A stretch of 64,000 bases of DNA. It comes from Flavobacterium sp. LC2016-23. GTDB taxonomy: Bacteria; Bacteroidota; Bacteroidia; Flavobacteriales; Flavobacteriaceae. The translations under genes and the position numbers were made by a program. Below are positions 31,202-39,790 of the stretch, piece by piece. Where the stretch lies: the NCBI RefSeq assembly GCF_009674775.1, contig NZ_WKKE01000001.1, positions 1-64,000 on the forward strand, in the 5' to 3' direction. The notes beneath the pieces were generated by a model. The model was not told the DNA's origin. It searched no databases and saw only the letters and a program-made list of their open reading frames with translations. Within the stretch, counting starts at the first letter, position 1, and each line of letters starts with the position of its first letter.

Positions 31202-32301
31202 ATCTGCTCTTATTTCTCATATTAGCCATTTACATCATTACGATTGGCGTATTAATTTTTGGTTTTGTCAAAGTAAAAAAATATGCAAATACGAATTTAG
31301 AGCCACAAACGAGTTTTACCATTATTGTTCCTTTCAGAAATGAAGCGGAGAATTTACCTCATCTTTTAAAAAGCTTTTTGGAACTTAATTATCCGGTGAA
31401 CTTGTTTAAGGTGATTTTGGTGGATGATGAATCTGCAGAAAAATTTCAACTTCCAAATTCCAACTTTCAAATTAGGATTATTGATAATATCCGTGTTTCA
31501 AATTCTCCTAAAAAAGATGCCATTGCTGCGGCAATGAAACACGTAAAAACAGATTGGGTGATTACTACCGATGCGGATTGTACTGTTCCTGAAAATTGGT
31601 TGTTGATTTTTGATAATTATATTCAGGAAAACGAAGTTTCTATGCTTGCCGGTGCTGTTACTTATAATACCAATAATTCGTTTTTACATCATTTTCAGCA
31701 ATTAGATTTAACGAGTCTCCAAGGTGCTACCATTGGGAGTTTTGGAATAAAAAAAGCTTTTATGTGCAATGGTGCAAATTTCGCTTATAAAAAATCACTA
31801 TTTGAAAAGATGAATGGTTTTGAGGGCAATAATACAATTGCGAGCGGAGATGACGTTTTTTTACTCCAAAAAGTTGCAAATTCAAATCAAAATCTGGTTC
31901 ATTATCTAAAAGCAGAAAAAGCGATTGTACAAACAAAACCAACTCAGGATTGGAAATCGCTATTTTACCAAAGAGTACGCTGGGCAGCCAAAACAAGTTC
32001 GTATCAAAGTTTATTTGGAAAAGTTTTAGGATTGATCGTTTTCTTTGGAAATCTGAGTTTTGTGCTGGGAACTGTATTTATGATTTTTGGAATCTGGTCG
32101 TGGCAATTTTTTATTTTATATGCCGTTTCAAAGTTCATAATCGATTTTGGGCTGCTGCATATCACCAATCAATTTTTAACGAACATACGAATTAAGAATC
32201 TGTTTTTGATTAGTTTGTTTTATCCTTTTTTTAGTTCGGCTGTTGCTTTGTACAGCTTGTTTGGTTCTTATCAATGGAAAGGACGAAACTTTAAAGTGTA
32301 G
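31198..32301 (+). CDS. Glycosyltransferase family 2, membrane-bound
   Basis: A 367-residue protein with an N-terminal anchor helix (LLFLILAIYIITIGVLIFG) and a GT-A domain. FTIIVPFRNEAENLPHLL opens the domain, and nucleotide-sugar binding is marked by ILVDDESAE and the DxD-like TTDADCTVP. GDDVFLLQK supplies the acceptor-side aspartates, and a QxxRW-like motif reads YQRVRWAAK. Two to three helices follow at the C-terminus. It most resembles processive or lipid-linked GT2 enzymes. The overlap with the upstream multi-pass protein suggests a joint role in making an envelope glycolipid; donor and acceptor are unknown. Confidence 0.9.
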   Translation: MNLLLFLILAIYIITIGVLIFGFVKVKKYANTNLEPQTSFTIIVPFRNEAENLPHLLKSFLELNYPVNLFKVILVDDESAEKFQLPNSNFQIRIIDNIRVSNSPKKDAIAAAMKHVKTDWVITTDADCTVPENWLLIFDNYIQENEVSMLAGAVTYNTNNSFLHHFQQLDLTSLQGATIGSFGIKKAFMCNGANFAYKKSLFEKMNGFEGNNTIASGDDVFLLQKVANSNQNLVHYLKAEKAIVQTKPTQDWKSLFYQRVRWAAKTSSYQSLFGKVLGLIVFFGNLSFVLGTVFMIFGIWSWQFFILYAVSKFIIDFGLLHITNQFLTNIRIKNLFLISLFYPFFSSAVALYSLFGSYQWKGRNFKV

Positions 32302-32323
32302 TTTTTATTGAGAGGATTCAGAT

Positions 32324-32812
32324 TTACTTCGTACTTTTTTCTTTAATAATTACCGGAAGGATAAACTGCGTTTTTACCGGTACTCCACGTTTGATAGCAG
32401 GATTTACTTTTGGAAAATCAACCAGGCGTGCCTGCAGAACACTGTCGATTTTAGTAGTATCATAGGCAACAGAGTCTTTTGGAAATTGTGGCTCGAATTT
32501 CATCGTAGCATTCGGAAACACGGTTACTTTTACCTCAATAGTATCCAGTTCAGGATAAAGAACAGAAAGAGAATCTACATCCAGTTTTTCCTGAATAAGC
32601 TGTGCCATTTTTTCAAAAAAGCAGTGCTGACGCAGTTTTTTGTCTGCTATTTTTTCGCAATCAGCAACAGACGGAAATTCATCTACTTCTTTCCAGTTAA
32701 TCGATTTCAGTTCTTTTTGCAATAATTCTTTTTCAGACGGAACCTGCTTCTCAAAATATTGACAAGAATTGAAAAATAGTACTACGACTAAAAAAAGAGG
32801 GAACTGCTTCAA
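32324..32812 (-). CDS. Lipoprotein with TonB-like C-terminal region
   Basis: The open frame runs from 32860, but it begins with TTG and has 16 codons before any signal sequence. A second TTG at 32812 gives a clean lipoprotein signal MKQFPLFLVVVLFFNSC and is preferred; no in-frame ATG exists upstream. The 162-residue product has a cysteine-containing middle (PSVADCEKIADKKLRQHCFFE) and a C-terminal half (TIEVKVTVFPNATMKFEPQF, then PAIKRGVPVKTQFILPVII) similar to energy-transducer TonB C-terminal domains. As a lipoprotein it cannot be a normal TonB, so the domain is probably used for peptidoglycan or protein contact. Confidence 0.6.
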   Translation of the reverse strand: MKQFPLFLVVVLFFNSCQYFEKQVPSEKELLQKELKSINWKEVDEFPSVADCEKIADKKLRQHCFFEKMAQLIQEKLDVDSLSVLYPELDTIEVKVTVFPNATMKFEPQFPKDSVAYDTTKIDSVLQARLVDFPKVNPAIKRGVPVKTQFILPVIIKEKSTK

Positions 32813-32969
32813 GATTTTGATGTTGAATTGAACTAAATTAATTATGGTATAAAAATACAATTATTTTTTTTGAGAAGCTTTGTATTACAGATATTCTTCG
32901 TAGCTTTCTCAAACACATTGTTGTTTTAAATAGCAATTTTGTTTTGTAAAATAAAAAAAATATTTTTAT

Positions 32970-33470
32970 ATGGATTTAGTATTGCTATTGCTTGGTTTGG
33001 TGTGTATGATTGTTGGGGTATTTGGGAGTTTTATGCCGGTTTTACCCGGATTGTCCAGTTGCTGGCTGGGCTTATTACTGTTATACTTAACCACGGCAGT
33101 TGAAAATAATTACTGGATTTTAGGGATTACACTTTTAATAACAGTCAGTATTACAATTCTGGATTACGTAATTCCGGCCAAAGGAACTAAGAAGTTTGGC
33201 GGGAGTTCTTACGGAATCTGGGGTACCAATATTGGCTTAATTGTCGGGATTCTTTCTCCGATTCCTTTTGGTGTAATTATCGGTCCTTTTGCCGGGGCTT
33301 TTATAGGAGAACTTATTTATGATTCTAAAAATCACCGCCGGGCGCTAAAAGCCGCAACAGGATCCTTACTCGGATTTTTGGCTTCCAGTTTTATTAATTT
33401 TCTGTTTTGCATCATTTTTCTCGGTATTTTTATCAGTATAGTTTGGCAAAACCGAAGCGGATTGTTTTAA
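32970..33470 (+). CDS. DUF456 family membrane protein
   Basis: A 166-residue integral membrane protein of glycine-rich helices. The family signature is clear: VFGSFMPVLPGLSSCWLGLL near the start, ILDYVIPAKGTKKFGGSSYG in the middle, and GVIIGPFAGAFIGELI towards the end. Function is unknown. It stands alone: the lipoprotein gene is divergent and the DUF937-like gene follows after 285 bases of very A+T-rich DNA, in which I see no gene, RNA or convincing promoter. Confidence 0.9.
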   Translation: MDLVLLLLGLVCMIVGVFGSFMPVLPGLSSCWLGLLLLYLTTAVENNYWILGITLLITVSITILDYVIPAKGTKKFGGSSYGIWGTNIGLIVGILSPIPFGVIIGPFAGAFIGELIYDSKNHRRALKAATGSLLGFLASSFINFLFCIIFLGIFISIVWQNRSGLF

Positions 33471-33755
33471 TTTTTTGCGAGAGGTTTAAGCTTTTTCTTA
33501 TTTTTCTTATTTTTTTTTAAAATATTTTATTTTTGTTTTAATTTTTTTTTATTTGTTTTTGATTACGAAAGGGTTATGTTCATTGAGACTTTTAGAATTT
33601 AGTGTTAAATATGTTGTGAAAGAGTAAGGAAATTTTTAACTTATCTTTTGGAAATGTTAAAATATTTTATATTTTTATCCTGATAAACGATTAAAAGCCC
33701 CACTTTGTCGATTATTTTGAATGGATTTAAATAAATTTCTAAAAAATTAAATATT

Positions 33756-34355
33756 ATGACTCCAAACCTACAAATTGAACTTAGACGTTTTATATCTTCA
33801 AATGTTGTTTCAAAGCTGAATAAATTTTATTTTGAAAATGATGCCCTTCTAATAAAAGGAATTGATGTTTCTATAGGTACAGTTCTAATGGGATTGTATA
33901 ATAAATCAGAGGAGTCGGGTTTTTATAAACAAATTGTTTCACTAATAGGCGAAAATTCAACCTTTTACGGAGAAGTTGATTTTGCTTCCGGAAGGATTTT
34001 GTCAGTCGATGATTGTTATCGTGTAGAGGGAAATGATTTGTTAAAAGAAATTTTCACCAACAAAAAAGGAAGAATTTCCGAAATGATTTCAAATGAAGTC
34101 GGAATCAAAAGCGAAACAGCAAGAGAAATTTTAAATTTTTCAGCACTACTGGTCGTTTCGTATCTTAAAAACAATATACAGCTTTTAGACAGTTTAAAAC
34201 TACTACTGGAAGAGCAAAAAAGAGATATCTTAAATAGTATTCATCCCGGAATTAAAATTATACTTGGTTTTTCGTGTTACGAATCAGTAGAGGATAAAAA
34301 TCAGGCCAATTTAGGAAGATCAATTTTTACACTTTTCGGTCACAACTTCTTTTAA
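33756..34355 (+). CDS. DUF937-like hypothetical protein
   Basis: A 199-residue soluble, helix-rich protein. The spacing of VSIGTVLMGLYNKSEESGF, SFYGEVDFASGRILSV, GNDLLKEIFTNKKGRISEMI and SNEVGIKSETAREILNFSALLV resembles DUF937 (YidB-like) proteins, in which the motif leading to the last helix is typically GI-SAEVA-LL. There is no signal peptide. The function is unknown. Assignment to DUF937 rests on pattern only. Confidence 0.6.
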   Translation: MTPNLQIELRRFISSNVVSKLNKFYFENDALLIKGIDVSIGTVLMGLYNKSEESGFYKQIVSLIGENSTFYGEVDFASGRILSVDDCYRVEGNDLLKEIFTNKKGRISEMISNEVGIKSETAREILNFSALLVVSYLKNNIQLLDSLKLLLEEQKRDILNSIHPGIKIILGFSCYESVEDKNQANLGRSIFTLFGHNFF

Positions 34356-34372
34356 TATTTCAGGATAATCTT

Positions 34373-34410
34373 AAAATAAAAAAATCCCATTTTACAGCAG
34401 TAAAACAGGA
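34373..34410 (-). terminator. Terminator of the pseudouridine synthase gene
   Basis: AATCC-TTTTAC pairs with GTAAAA-GGATT, with a small internal bulge, and the minus strand continues into a T-rich tail (plus-strand A run 34375-34384). Confidence 0.65.
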
Positions 34411-34437
34411 TTTCCAGGATTGATTTGAATCGTTTAT

Positions 34438-35346
34438 TTAAACGTTTTTCAAATTAATAACTTCTTGATCCGTCAGAAAACGCCAGTTACCACGTGGTAA
34501 ATTCTTTTTGGTAAGACCGGCAAAAGAAACACGATCTATACGTAAAACATCATAATCAAAGTTTTCGAAAATTGCACGTACTACTTTTACATTCGATGAA
34601 CGTAATTTAAGACCCACTTCGCTTTTCGCTTCTTTCTCAATATAACTGATTTCCTCCACAAAAACGCGGTGTCCGTCAAGAACAAGGCCTTTGCTTATTT
34701 TTTCCAGATCTTCAAATTTTAGATTTTTATCTAAAGAAACCTGATAAATTTTAGATGATTTCTGATTCGGTAATGTAAATTTACGAATCATATCTGTATC
34801 ATTGGTAAACAACAACAAACCAGTTGTGTTTTTATCCATTCTGCCAATTGGAGCAATTTTAGCGGTAGTAGAACCACGAACTAATTCCAGAACATTACGA
34901 TATTCCTGGCCTTCGTCTAAGGCAGTAGTAAAGTTTTTAGGTTTGTTCAACAAGATGTATTCTTTCTTTTCAGGAGTCAGAACAACACCGTCAAAATTTA
35001 CAACATCATTTAATTTCACTAAATATCCCATTTCAGTAACCGGAACACCATTTACTTTGACGTTACCGGACTGAATGTATATATCGGCATCACGACGCGA
35101 GCATACACCAGAATTTGAGATGTATTTGTTCAGACGAATTTCGTCGGCAGCTTTTTGTCTTTTGGGTGCCTGATTCTGTTTTTTAAGTTTTTGTGCCGCT
35201 TCTTCTTCAGCTGCTTTCACAGCAGGTTTCACTTTTTTCGGCCCTTGAGCACGCTTTTGCATGGCAGGTTTTGGCTTGTTAGAGTTTGATCTGGAGCTAT
35301 TTGGTCTCGATCCGCCTCTGTTATTGTTGCCTTCCTTATTGTTCAT
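34438..35346 (-). CDS. rRNA pseudouridine synthase, RluB/RsuA family
   Basis: A 302-residue enzyme with an N-terminal low-complexity tail rich in N, R, S, K and A (about 1-80, as often in Bacteroidota). An S4 RNA-binding domain follows (IRLNKYISNSGVCSRRDADI), then the catalytic domain. The catalytic aspartate lies in APIGRMDKNTTGLLLFTND, where M replaces the usual L of RLD. EYILLNKPKNFTT and the C-terminal IDRVSFAGLTKKNLPRGNW match the RsuA/RluB group, which modifies a uridine of 23S or 16S rRNA. An ATG at 35403 exists, but a consensus -7 box lies between it and the ATG at 35346, so the shorter form is chosen. Confidence 0.9.
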   Translation of the reverse strand: MNNKEGNNNRGGSRPNSSRSNSNKPKPAMQKRAQGPKKVKPAVKAAEEEAAQKLKKQNQAPKRQKAADEIRLNKYISNSGVCSRRDADIYIQSGNVKVNGVPVTEMGYLVKLNDVVNFDGVVLTPEKKEYILLNKPKNFTTALDEGQEYRNVLELVRGSTTAKIAPIGRMDKNTTGLLLFTNDTDMIRKFTLPNQKSSKIYQVSLDKNLKFEDLEKISKGLVLDGHRVFVEEISYIEKEAKSEVGLKLRSSNVKVVRAIFENFDYDVLRIDRVSFAGLTKKNLPRGNWRFLTDQEVINLKNV

Positions 35347-35364
35347 ATAATTCTGTAATTTGTG

Positions 35365-35372
35365 CAAAGATA
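35365..35372 (-). promoter_or_regulatory. -7 box of the pseudouridine synthase gene
   Basis: TATCTTTG on the minus strand, 18 nt before the chosen ATG. A TTG at the right distance is lacking; a TTA lies 22 nt upstream. Confidence 0.55.
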
Positions 35373-35521
35373 GTTTATTCTTGCTAAATAATCCTAAGTT
35401 CATTGTTCTTAGATTAATAGCTATTGTTTTTTGGGCATAGTTACACCCAGATTCGCAAAGAAATACATTTAATCTTTTGTACCGTTTTGCGTGAATTTTG
35501 AGAATCTTTACGAAGTATCAA

Positions 35522-36478
35522 TTAAGATTTCAGGAGCAAACTCTTCCCATGCCACAAAACACTGGGATTGATTAAAACAATACAGAAAACCCCGGAAACG
35601 ATTAGGAATTTCAATACATTGTGAAGTAGTAAATATTGTTCTTTTGAGTTTGATTTCCAGAGATATACCAAGAAGAAAAGCATTACTGCAAAACAGATGT
35701 AAAAATAAATATCCATAAATCCTACGTCGTAAATATTAATCAGGATATAAACCGGCAGAATTGTCAAAAAGGTTAAAACGGTAATGATTTGTTTTGAAGT
35801 TGTTTCGTTATATAATATCGGAATCGTTTTGTAATTGTTTGCGAGATCGCCTTTCAGGTTTTCCAGGTCTTTTATCATCTCGCGAATCAAAAGCAATAAA
35901 AATAAGAACATGGCGTGCGCGGAAATTACCGCGAAGTGGCTCATGTGATCTTCAATTTCTTCGAAAGATATTTTGTTGTAAAAATACAAGAGTATGGCAA
36001 AAAACGGAATTACAGCCAGTAAAGCTGCGGTTAAATTACCTATAATCGGGTATTTTTTTATTTTGTGAGAGTAAAACCAAATCAAAAAAATATAAACGGA
36101 AAAGAATAAAAAAGCACGCCAGGAAACAATAAGGGCCATTAATACAGCCATAAAATTCAAAGTGAAGTACACCGATAATTTAGTTTTCTGACTCACCAGC
36201 CTGTCCAGCATCGACTTGTTTGGCCTGTTGATTAAATCTTTCTGACTGTCGTAAAAATTATTGATAATATAGCCTGAAGCAATTGTAATTGCTGAGGCAA
36301 AGACAATGAGAAATAAGTTGAAGTCAAGTAAGATGTCTAAAGCTCTTTTGTCGGGAGCCAATATAAAAATGGCCGATAGATACTGTGCTAAAACAATAAT
36401 GGGAATGTTATAACCTCTCACTACAGAGAATAAACTAATAACTTTCATCGCTAAAATTTTATTCTTTCTGCTTAACAT
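35522..36478 (-). CDS. UbiA family prenyltransferase, geranylgeranylglycerol-phosphate transferase-like
   Basis: A 318-residue integral membrane enzyme with about eight or nine helices. Both aspartate-rich motifs are visible: IINNFYDSQKDLINRPNK after helix 2 (NxxxDxxxD) and REMIKDLENLKGDLANNYKT after helix 6 (DxxxD). The RP-N-KS sequence behind the first motif matches the Bacteroidota subgroup annotated as digeranylgeranylglyceryl phosphate synthase-like. Its acceptor (isoprenoid ether lipid, quinone or chlorophyll-like ring) is not proven by sequence. It lies downstream of mevalonate kinase and mevalonate decarboxylase genes in the same direction, consistent with use of isoprenoid products. 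Confidence 0.85.
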   Translation of the reverse strand: MLSRKNKILAMKVISLFSVVRGYNIPIIVLAQYLSAIFILAPDKRALDILLDFNLFLIVFASAITIASGYIINNFYDSQKDLINRPNKSMLDRLVSQKTKLSVYFTLNFMAVLMALIVSWRAFLFFSVYIFLIWFYSHKIKKYPIIGNLTAALLAVIPFFAILLYFYNKISFEEIEDHMSHFAVISAHAMFLFLLLLIREMIKDLENLKGDLANNYKTIPILYNETTSKQIITVLTFLTILPVYILINIYDVGFMDIYFYICFAVMLFFLVYLWKSNSKEQYLLLHNVLKFLIVSGVFCIVLINPSVLWHGKSLLLKS

Positions 36479-36608
36479 TTTTAAGTTAATGGGTTACTGC
36501 TTTTTAATCGGCATAAACGGATTTAAATACTAAAGTACATCTTTTAATAAATCAGGAAAAAACATAGTCCTTCCTAAAGTAACGGATAATCAGGGAAAAA
36601 ATTATAAT

Positions 36609-37547
36609 TTAAAATTGATAAACAACTTCAAGTTTGTAATCTTTAAGGGAAATTTTAGCACGTTCCAGGTCTTCGGTAAAACCAAGGATATATCCGCCGC
36701 CTCCGGAACCACAAAGTTTTAAGTAGTAATCATTGGTGTCAATACCGTGTTGCCAGATGCCGTGAAATTGCTCCGGTATCATTGGTTTGAAATTGTTTAA
36801 AACAACTTTAGATAGTTTTTTGGTATTGGTAAACAAAGACTTCATGTCACCGTGTAAAAAGTTTTCTACGCAGGCATCTGTATATTTGACAAATTGGTTT
36901 TTAAGCATGGTGCGGAAACCTTTGTCTTTGAGGTTTTCCATAAAAATGTTTACCATCGGAGCCGTTTCACCAACAATTCCTGAATCTAATAAAAACACAG
37001 CGCCTTTCCCGTCAAAACTTTGCGTAGGGATTCCCGTTGCTTCAATATTATCTTTAGAGTTGATTAAAATCGGAATACTCAAATAACTGTTTAAAGGATC
37101 TAAACCAGAACTTTTTCCGTGGAAAAAACTCTCCATTTGAGAAAATATATTTTTTAACTGTAATAGCTTTTCGCGGGTTAAATTCTCTAAAACCGTAATT
37201 TTATGAGCTGCATATTTATCATAAATTGCAGCAACAAGCGCACCGCTGCTTCCTACTCCATATCCTTGCGGGATACTTGAATCGAAATACATGCCTGTTT
37301 CCACATCATTTTTTAGGGAAGCCAAATCAAAAGTAACCAGTTCGGGTTGTTCTGTTTGTAACGTTTCAAGGTAAGCTGAAAAACGTTTCAGACTTAAGTT
37401 TGATGCAATCGCTTCTGCCGAAGGCTCTTCGGTTTTCTTCAAAGCACCATTATAAAAATTATAAGGGATAGAAAGTCCTTTAGAGTCGCGGATAATTCCG
37501 TATTCTCCAAAGAGTAATATTTTTGAGTAAAATAAGGGTCCTTTCAT
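36609..37547 (-). CDS. Mevalonate kinase-like GHMP kinase
   Basis: A 312-residue cytoplasmic kinase of the GHMP superfamily. It starts with the substrate strand KILLFGEYGII, has the phosphate-binding loop IPQGYGVGSSGALVAAIY near 95-110, an HGKSSGLDPLNSYLS segment, and the C-terminal glycine-rich motif KLCGSGGGGYILGF. These are the three GHMP motifs, and the order matches mevalonate kinase rather than homoserine kinase. It phosphorylates mevalonate for isopentenyl diphosphate synthesis; the neighbouring diphosphomevalonate decarboxylase supports this. The phosphomevalonate kinase is not in the window. Confidence 0.85.
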   Translation of the reverse strand: MKGPLFYSKILLFGEYGIIRDSKGLSIPYNFYNGALKKTEEPSAEAIASNLSLKRFSAYLETLQTEQPELVTFDLASLKNDVETGMYFDSSIPQGYGVGSSGALVAAIYDKYAAHKITVLENLTREKLLQLKNIFSQMESFFHGKSSGLDPLNSYLSIPILINSKDNIEATGIPTQSFDGKGAVFLLDSGIVGETAPMVNIFMENLKDKGFRTMLKNQFVKYTDACVENFLHGDMKSLFTNTKKLSKVVLNNFKPMIPEQFHGIWQHGIDTNDYYLKLCGSGGGGYILGFTEDLERAKISLKDYKLEVVYQF

Positions 37548-37973
37548 AATTGAAAATGAATAATTAACAATGGATAATTATATGTTTTTAGAAGTTTTTA
37601 TGATACTCGTAAGCAATCTTAATAATTCTATGATTTTAGGTTTAATATTTTGAAATTCTATATCAGAAAGATATTTTGTTTCGTATAACAAATCTAACCA
37701 ATATTCTGTCTCGTTTGCTTCTTTTAATGAAATTGATAATTTATGAATAAAATCTGCTTTACTTTGAGCATGCTCGGACTCTCTTACATTTGCACCAATC
37801 GACGTTCCTGAACGCAAAAGTTGTTTTGATAAAACAAATTCTTTTTTATCGGTTAAAACTTTATAAAGGTTTACAATGTCAATTGCAAAAGCAAAAGATT
37901 TTTCTTTAATAATGTTTTTCTTTTCCATAAAGTTACTAATTATTAATTGACAATTGTTAATTATCAATTAATA
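37548..37973. repeat. Inverted-repeat pair flanking the four-helix-bundle gene
   Basis: The left arm (37548-37581, with AATAATTAACAATGGATAATT) and the right arm (37935-37973, with AATTATTAATTGACAATTGT followed by TAATTATCAATTA) are imperfectly inverted. The right arm supplies the last codons and stop of the diphosphomevalonate decarboxylase gene. The enclosed segment carries one gene. Confidence 0.7.
37578..37928 (-). CDS. Four-helix-bundle protein (23S rRNA IVS-type family)
   Basis: A 116-residue helical protein from the ATG at 37928; the open frame from 37967 starts inside the flanking repeat. The family pattern is clear: FAFAIDIVNLYKVL, VLSKQLLRSGTSIGANVRES, then EHAQSKADFIHKLSISLKEA and NETEYWLDLLYE. 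Such proteins were first found in intervening sequences of 23S rRNA genes and relate to the Avd accessory proteins of diversity-generating retroelements; no reverse transcriptase or rRNA is near here. It interrupts the mevalonate gene order and is enclosed by an inverted-repeat pair, so it looks like a small mobile or formerly mobile insert. Confidence 0.9.
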   Translation of the reverse strand: MEKKNIIKEKSFAFAIDIVNLYKVLTDKKEFVLSKQLLRSGTSIGANVRESEHAQSKADFIHKLSISLKEANETEYWLDLLYETKYLSDIEFQNIKPKIIELLRLLTSIIKTSKNI

Positions 37974-39066
37974 AAGATCCGTCTCCAATTTCATCGCAAA
38001 TGTACTGACCATTCTGGCAAAATACAACTAATTCGTCCTGAATAAATTGAAGTACTTTTTCGCTAACGTTTTCGGGATATAAAACGTGAACATTGGCGCC
38101 GGCATCCAGCGTAAAGCAAACCGGAATTTGCGTTTCAGTTCTGAATTTCCAAATCGCATTTATGATCTGCAACGTGTTCGGTTTCATTAAAATATAATAC
38201 GGCATCGAAGTCATCATCATAGCATGTAAAGTCAAAGCTTCACTTTCGACCACTTTTATGAATTCGTCAACATTCCCGCTTTTAAAAATCGAAATTAAAA
38301 GATCCAGATTTTCGTGTGCCTGGGCAAAACGTCTTTCGGCATAGGGATGGTTGTGCATCAAATCGTGTCCAACTGTACTGGAAACCTGTTTTTCGCCTTT
38401 ATCCACCAATAAAATAGTATCCTGATAATTCCTGAAATTGTTATGAATGGCATACGGAAATTCAACGCCAAATAAATCTGAACTTCCTTCAATATTTGCC
38501 TGATTTCCCCAAACCACTACATTTCCCTTTACACTTCTGCACGCACTTCCAGAACCTAAACGGGCCAGGAATGATGCTTTTTGATAAAAATATTCTTCTG
38601 TCATTTCAGGATTCAGGGCTCTTTCTAAACTCATAAAATTCATTGCCAAAGCAGCCATACCGGAAGCAGAAGAAGCAATTCCGGAGCTATGTGGAAATGT
38701 ATTCTGAGTGTCAATTGTAAAATGATAGTCTTTCAAAAAGGGCAAATAAATTTCAATTCGTTCTAAAAACTTCTGAATTTTAGGTTTGAAATCTTCTTTT
38801 GGTTTTCCTTCAAAAAGCAAATCAAACGAAAAAACAGCTGTTGTCTCACTTATGGGAGCCGAAGTGTGTCGCTTTGAAAAACCTAACTTCGTAATGGTCT
38901 TGCAATTGCTTAAAGTAAAACTTACCGATGGATTGGCGGGAATCTGGTTGTCTTTTTTCCCCCAGTATTTCACTAAGGCAATATTGCTTGGAGCACTCCA
39001 TTCAAAGTTTCCGTTTTCGATAGTCGAAGTATATTTTTTTGGAATAAAATCAGTTGCTGTAAACAT
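37957..39066 (-). CDS. mvaD: Diphosphomevalonate decarboxylase
   Basis: A 369-residue GHMP-family enzyme that makes isopentenyl diphosphate from mevalonate diphosphate. The N-terminal signature APSNIALVKYWGKKDNQIP is diagnostic, the phosphate loop SGIASSASGMAALAM lies near 125-140, the AGSGSACRS-like segment reads LGSGSACRSVKG, and CFTLDAGANVHVLY lies near the C-terminus. A -7 box (TATCTTTG) lies 18 nt upstream. The final codons lie in an intergenic repeat, so the exact C-terminus (LLIDN) may differ from relatives. It is the first gene of the isoprenoid set on this strand. Confidence 0.95.
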   Translation of the reverse strand: MFTATDFIPKKYTSTIENGNFEWSAPSNIALVKYWGKKDNQIPANPSVSFTLSNCKTITKLGFSKRHTSAPISETTAVFSFDLLFEGKPKEDFKPKIQKFLERIEIYLPFLKDYHFTIDTQNTFPHSSGIASSASGMAALAMNFMSLERALNPEMTEEYFYQKASFLARLGSGSACRSVKGNVVVWGNQANIEGSSDLFGVEFPYAIHNNFRNYQDTILLVDKGEKQVSSTVGHDLMHNHPYAERRFAQAHENLDLLISIFKSGNVDEFIKVVESEALTLHAMMMTSMPYYILMKPNTLQIINAIWKFRTETQIPVCFTLDAGANVHVLYPENVSEKVLQFIQDELVVFCQNGQYICDEIGDGSLLIDN

Positions 39067-39083
39067 GAAGTATAAAATTTTGG

Positions 39084-39091
39084 CAAAGATA
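39084..39091 (-). promoter_or_regulatory. -7 box of mvaD
   Basis: TATCTTTG on the minus strand, 17 nt before the ATG. No TTG at the standard distance was found. Confidence 0.5.
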
Positions 39092-39106
39092 GTTTTTAAA
39101 ATATTT

Positions 39107-39260
39107 CACCATAGAAGTTATATAAGAAAATGTAAGTCAAACGAAATCTTAATTTATATAACAAATGGTGCTTTTTGAACTTAAAATAAAATAAGTAGTA
39201 ATAAATGTAACATCAAACTCAAACCCACTGGTAACATGAACTTATAGAACTTATATGGTT
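39107..39260. repeat. Imperfect inverted repeat R6 (TATATAAG-ATGTAAG type)
   Basis: GAAGTTATATAAGAAAATGT (left) and AACTTATAGAACTTATATGG (right) are inverted with a loop of about 90 bases. Related arms lie at 46597-46673. Confidence 0.5.
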
Positions 39261-39303
39261 TAACTCTTCTTTTTTGATTATTTTTGACTAAAAATTAAAT
39301 AAA

Positions 39304-39780
39304 ATGAACAAAATAGCCAAAATTGCAATAGCGCTAATAGTGTGTCTAATGGTAGGATATTCGTCAAGTCTAGTGACAAGACCAAGTGTCGAAACCTGGT
39401 ACCCAACCATTTTAAAGCCATCGTTTAATCCGCCCAATTGGATTTTTATGCCGGTATGGACGTTGTTATATGTACTAATGGCGGTTGCTGCAGGATTGGT
39501 CTGGGATGAAATAAAAAAACAGAATCAGGAAGTGAAAAAAGCATTAGGCTTCTTTGTGGTTCAGTTGATATTGAATGCCATTTGGTCGTATCTTTTCTTT
39601 GGATTAAAAAACCCGATGCTGGCTTTAATCGAAATTGTATTGCTATGGCTTATGATTTATGAAACGTATTTAAAGTTTTTGAAAATCAATAAAACGGCCG
39701 GATATTTACTCATTCCGTATATAGCGTGGGTAAGTTTTGCGGGAATTTTGAATGCGAGTATCTGGTGGCTGAACAGGTAA
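39304..39780 (+). CDS. TspO/MBR family tryptophan-rich sensory protein
   Basis: A 158-residue membrane protein with five helices and conserved tryptophans and prolines. The signature VETWYPTILKPSFNPPNWIF and PVWTLLYVLMAVAAGLVW are characteristic, as are LNAIWSYLFFGLKNP and the final AGILNASIWWLN. TspO proteins bind tetrapyrroles such as protoporphyrin IX and respond to light or oxidative stress; the physiological role in Bacteroidota is open. A TATTTTTG box (39279-39286) lies 18 nt before the ATG, without a matching TTG. Confidence 0.93.
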   Translation: MNKIAKIAIALIVCLMVGYSSSLVTRPSVETWYPTILKPSFNPPNWIFMPVWTLLYVLMAVAAGLVWDEIKKQNQEVKKALGFFVVQLILNAIWSYLFFGLKNPMLALIEIVLLWLMIYETYLKFLKINKTAGYLLIPYIAWVSFAGILNASIWWLNR

Positions 39781-39790
39781 TTTTTTAGTC

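Noticed and set aside
33471..33755. Promoter-like TATTTTTG at 33528 in the A+T-rich gap
   Set aside because: The region is almost pure A and T, so the match is expected by chance, and no TTG lies at the right distance.
37578..37928. Diversity-generating retroelement (Avd-like gene)
   Set aside because: No reverse transcriptase, template repeat or variable repeat is seen in the neighbourhood.
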